From Chloroflexota bacterium (GTDB taxonomy: Bacteria > Chloroflexota > Anaerolineae > 4572-78 > J111), in contig BOKF01000056.1 in assembly GCA_016860845.1 (NCBI GenBank), forward strand, positions 1-54,343: a stretch of DNA of 54,343 bases, in the 5' to 3' direction. The notes below the pieces were generated by a model that ran no database searches, was not told the DNA's origin, and saw only the letters and a program-made list of their open reading frames with translations. A program made the translations under genes and the position numbers. Below are positions 51,638-54,343 of the stretch, piece by piece. Position 1 is the first letter of the stretch. Each line of letters begins with the position of its first letter.

Positions 51638-52371
51638 AGGACGGACAAGGTTTTGCACGTCGAGTTACAGGAGAGAATTTGGAGCGTTTTGCTCCCTTGC
51701 TCAGACGGAAGATCGAAAGTGATAGTGCGGAAAGTACTGGCAGTAAAATAACTGAGGAGAAAATTCCTCCCGACCCTGAACTTAAGGTAGCAGAGGCGCT
51801 TTTTTCTGGAAACCCGATAAAGATCTCAATTCCTTCCCGGTTTTCAGGACGGAGAAGGGTGATCAAGAAACGTTCTTATAGCCCAATATCAAAACGTAGA
51901 AGTAAAAAAATCGCTACTCCGGTACAAGCTATTAACCAAGGTCAACTTATATGGGAAAAGAAAAAGTTACGCCCTACTGATGCACAAAGACAGCAGGGTG
52001 CTGTTACAGGGGGGCTTAGACTTACACAGGCGAATTTTGAGGCTGATGGTAAAATAATTGACCAGACAACTTACTTTAGAAATACGGTTTTTGGAAAACT
52101 AAACTGGAGCATTGGTATTTACAAACCAAAGAAGCGAGAAGCAGTGTTAGCCAATTTTATAGTAAGGATTTTAGGTAAAGATTATGGTCTATGGAATTTG
52201 ATAGTGAGTCATAAACCCAGCGGTGAAGCAGGACAAGGAAATTATACAACCATACTGCACTGGGGAGGCCTGGCCAGTACAATTAAAGAATTAGACCTTG
52301 TCGGAAAAACTTTTCGGCTTTATGCGCCTCCAGAAAACCAACAGGAACCATTTTTTATAGAAATTGTCTAA
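51634..52371 (+). CDS. DNA-binding subunit of the PLD-type restriction enzyme (candidate)
   Basis: A 245-residue protein starting at ATG 51634, which overlaps the nuclease stop (ATGA). The first ~90 residues are basic and flexible ('IKKRSYSPISKRRSKKIAT'). Residues 110-245 resemble the B3-like C-terminal domain of NgoFVII-type enzymes ('TGGLRLTQANFEADG', 'TTYFRNTVFG', 'SHKPSGEAGQGNYTTILHW', in the usual order). So recognition and cutting seem split over two chains. The stop overlaps that of the convergent methyltransferase gene. The B3-type assignment comes from memory of the family pattern. Confidence 0.7.
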   Translation: MKDGQGFARRVTGENLERFAPLLRRKIESDSAESTGSKITEEKIPPDPELKVAEALFSGNPIKISIPSRFSGRRRVIKKRSYSPISKRRSKKIATPVQAINQGQLIWEKKKLRPTDAQRQQGAVTGGLRLTQANFEADGKIIDQTTYFRNTVFGKLNWSIGIYKPKKREAVLANFIVRILGKDYGLWNLIVSHKPSGEAGQGNYTTILHWGGLASTIKELDLVGKTFRLYAPPENQQEPFFIEIV

Positions 52372-54020
52372 TCTTCCTCCTCTAAAGTAGTCTCCACTCT
52401 CTGTCGGCGTGATCGCAAGCGCATCCAAGCGGTACGTAAGTCATCGCAATCGTTTTTATCAAAGCCAATTTTTCTCAAAATTTTATTGTCCTGCATGGCT
52501 AATAACGCCTCTGGTGCAATACCGTTACGTATCTTAGAGTCTAAATTATATGTAGCCTCCTCTTCTACATCGCATATGGGTATGATGAGCTTTCTAACCT
52601 CGGAAGGAACTAACTCCAAAACGCCTCCGCCATAATGTCTTCCTTCCAGTTCAGCGGAAAGTGCTGTCAAGCTATTAACAAAAGAAAAAACAAGACTTGC
52701 CGGGTTAAATTGTTTTGATTGGACACGATAGGCAGTATCCGTCGTGAACGCTTCCACTTTGTTCAGAATTAAGCGCGGAAAATCATGGCATCGTTTTAAC
52801 ATACCAATAGAGGTAGCATATACTGAGGGAACACTGTACCAGGGTTCTCGAATACGGCACTTGTATCTTTTGTGTATTTCCTGGGCTTCGCCAAATTTAA
52901 TGTAATCTTGGACTGCTTGAGGAAGTTCGGGGATGCGTTCATTGGTAAACCAAATAAAATTGGTTGGTAATCCTGTTTCTTGATTTTTCCAATGGGTCGC
53001 TTCATCGTAAATGACGCCTGGCGCGTGCTCACTCCTCCCAAACATAGGATGCGCCCAATTTTCCAAGCCATATTGTTTTACTATATTGTTTGGCACAAGG
53101 AAAAATTTATTAGCCCCGGTTACAATACCTACCGCTACATCTGCTATTTTATCAAAACGATAAACATCGGGATAATGGGTAGCTTCTCGTAGAATTTCGC
53201 GCTCTCGTTTTGATAGAAAAGCTAACATCCATTTGCCTGCTACTGTTTCCCCGTTGGCATAATCAGCCTGACAAAAGTAGGTTTCTGGGTCATCCTGAAG
53301 AAAGGATCTAGTTCGGGTTGGAATAATGCCGATTCCTAAAAATCGAGACTCTGGTTCAGCTTTTTTCTCAGCTAAAAGTAAAATTGCGCCTTGAAGCGTA
53401 TTCTCAAACCACAGTTCTTCTGGGTCGAAAATTAGAACTCTTGAGCATTGTCGGGTCAAATATGTTCGGAGGGATTGGGCATGTAGGACGTGAAGTAATT
53501 CTGCTGGTACAACCATTGCGAGTCTGCCACCGGGACGAAGTAAAGCAATCGAAGAAATCACAAAAGGAACCCAGGCATTTGTATGCATAGTAAAGGGTAG
53601 TTGAAAGGACTCAAAAATCTTTTGTGACCGTGCCTGTAAATTACTCTCCATATATTGGTAACGAATGAAAGGAGGATTTCCCACCACGGCATCAAATGCT
53701 CCTGGCTGCATAAACTGCAATAATGACCAGCCAAGAAAATCCTGTGTATGTATCTCTACATTTACATTCCGTAGATTTGTTGCCTCAACGCGTGACTTTG
53801 CTGCCTCAATCGGATCAATCTCAAATCCAACAATGGACTTAACAGAGTCCGTTTTGAGGTAGGATAGACTACGAAAAAAAATGCCATCTCCACAACTTGG
53901 CTCCAAAATATTTTGTGGACGAATTTGAAGCACCCATCTGAGGAGAAAAGAGGCAATTTCTGGATCAGTATAATATCCACCCCTAAGTTTGGTCGCTGAC
54001 TCGTTCTCTTTAAAGTTCAT
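52368..54020 (-). CDS. N6-adenine DNA methyltransferase (Eco57I/TaqI-like)
   Basis: A 550-residue gamma-type methyltransferase. Motif X 'GGYYTDPEIASFLL' precedes motif I 'LEPSCGDGIFF' (residues 39-49), and motif IV 'VVGNPPFIRYQY' is at 112-123 (NPPF). The C-terminal ~250 residues form the TaqI/Eco57I-like target-recognition part. It should protect host DNA from the PLD-type nuclease encoded tail to tail; the two stop codons overlap. The organisation is that of a type II restriction-modification system. AT-rich like its partner. Confidence 0.92.
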   Translation of the reverse strand: MNFKENESATKLRGGYYTDPEIASFLLRWVLQIRPQNILEPSCGDGIFFRSLSYLKTDSVKSIVGFEIDPIEAAKSRVEATNLRNVNVEIHTQDFLGWSLLQFMQPGAFDAVVGNPPFIRYQYMESNLQARSQKIFESFQLPFTMHTNAWVPFVISSIALLRPGGRLAMVVPAELLHVLHAQSLRTYLTRQCSRVLIFDPEELWFENTLQGAILLLAEKKAEPESRFLGIGIIPTRTRSFLQDDPETYFCQADYANGETVAGKWMLAFLSKREREILREATHYPDVYRFDKIADVAVGIVTGANKFFLVPNNIVKQYGLENWAHPMFGRSEHAPGVIYDEATHWKNQETGLPTNFIWFTNERIPELPQAVQDYIKFGEAQEIHKRYKCRIREPWYSVPSVYATSIGMLKRCHDFPRLILNKVEAFTTDTAYRVQSKQFNPASLVFSFVNSLTALSAELEGRHYGGGVLELVPSEVRKLIIPICDVEEEATYNLDSKIRNGIAPEALLAMQDNKILRKIGFDKNDCDDLRTAWMRLRSRRQRVETTLEEED

Positions 54021-54147
54021 AGTTAATTTGCTTTATTTGAGAAGTAATTCTGCTTAAAACCACAAATAAAATCTAACACCACTATATGTAGGGCGCAGGC
54101 AGCAAAAGAGGTTATCTTTAGTAGTGGTCTTAACCCAAGCAAAGAAT

Positions 54148-54180
54148 ATTTTACTATAATTGACCTCAATTGCAAGGTCA
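54148..54180 (-). promoter_or_regulatory. Promoter and small palindrome before the methyltransferase gene (candidate)
   Basis: On the minus strand TTGCAA (54175-54170), a 16-base spacer, then TAAAAT (54153-54148). The palindrome TGACCT (54161-54166) / AGGTCA (54175-54180) covers the -35 and could be an operator. It is over 120 bases from the start codon. Confidence 0.4.
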
Positions 54181-54222
54181 TTAACTCTTTCATAATAAAA
54201 TAAAAATTTACACGAACTAGTA

Positions 54223-54342
54223 TTACAGCGCAATGTTGACCACGGCTGAGAGACCAAGTTGAGCCAATTTGGATTTACGATGAGACAGATAAGCGACATG
54301 ATTGCGTTTTTGATAGTAGCGCACCAAGTGCAGGGCGGCCGC
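54223..54342 (-). CDS. Partial gene, C-terminal 39 residues at the right edge
   Basis: On the minus strand a frame is open from the window edge to TAA (54225-54223) and reads '[20 protein letters not shown]' then '[14 protein letters not shown]'. It looks like a real protein end, basic and possibly from a transposase or other DNA-binding protein, but it is too short to name. An alternative small frame at 54054-54299 seems less protein-like. Confidence 0.4.
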   Translation of the reverse strand, partial: AAALHLVRYYQKRNHVAYLSHRKSKLAQLGLSAVVNIAL

Positions 54343-54343
54343 G

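Noticed and set aside
54335..54342. NotI site GCGGCCGC at the right end as cloning-vector junction
   Set aside because: A single 8-base site is not enough; the open frame on the minus strand runs through it and looks natural.

Overview
The window looks like chromosomal DNA of a Chloroflexota bacterium, probably Anaerolineae-like. This rests on several traits: GC-rich housekeeping genes, FHA/PD40 and M23 proteins with long Thr/Pro linkers, stand-alone Orc1-like and STAND-type ATPases, and many short palindromic repeats between genes. No marker gene fixes the lineage. No rRNA, tRNA or CRISPR array was seen.

Left third (1-22.5 kb). It holds a site-2 protease, a MarR/MFS pair divergent from a two-subunit CoA-transferase and an acyl-CoA synthetase, then an AT-rich accessory patch (GIY-YIG protein, gene fragment, two antitoxin-like genes, a membrane-anchored Nudix-like protein, an attC-like element). 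A DUF169 protein, a small lipoprotein, a GH63-like glucosidase, an AAA ATPase with an SPFH protein, and a TraR/DksA protein follow. After these come an Eis-like acetyltransferase, a LOG protein, prephenate dehydratase, a metallophosphoesterase, aspartate kinase and a pseudo-receiver protein.

Middle (22.5-36.1 kb, all minus strand). This is the most interesting region and may be an undescribed system. In order of transcription it holds a GNAT acetyltransferase, a two-TM coiled-coil P-loop ATPase, a P-loop ATPase fused to an OmpR/PhoB-type winged helix, a third related ATPase, a small STAND ATPase, an 1174-residue STAND-TPR protein, and a radical SAM/SPASM enzyme. The enzyme's N-terminus carries two DCACPD motifs exactly 20 residues apart. 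A terminator follows, then a second transcription unit of four small ORFs with strong Shine-Dalgarno sites, two of them encoding very small membrane proteins. Two promoters, one before the third ATPase and one before the small-ORF unit, have the same layout: TGTCAG boxes repeated every 22 bp, the last one 10 bp before a TA(A/C)AGT -10 box. That is how OmpR/PhoB-type proteins bind, and the locus encodes such a domain. My reading is a nucleotide-sensing, self-regulated conflict or signalling locus that modifies a peptide. It resembles in outline the actinobacterial FxsB/FxsT association of radical SAM and STAND-TPR proteins.

Right third (36.2-54.3 kb). It holds a PfkB kinase, a MaoC-like dehydratase, a kynurenine-formamidase-like cyclase, an FHA/PD40 sensor, two M23 peptidases, an SDR, AzlCD with an AraC regulator, and a DadA/PuuB-type oxidoreductase. 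A protein fusing a GH-like domain to an O-antigen ligase follows. The end is an AT-rich restriction-modification module: a PLD-type nuclease split over two overlapping ORFs, tail to tail with an adenine methyltransferase. A small 3' gene fragment runs off the right edge.
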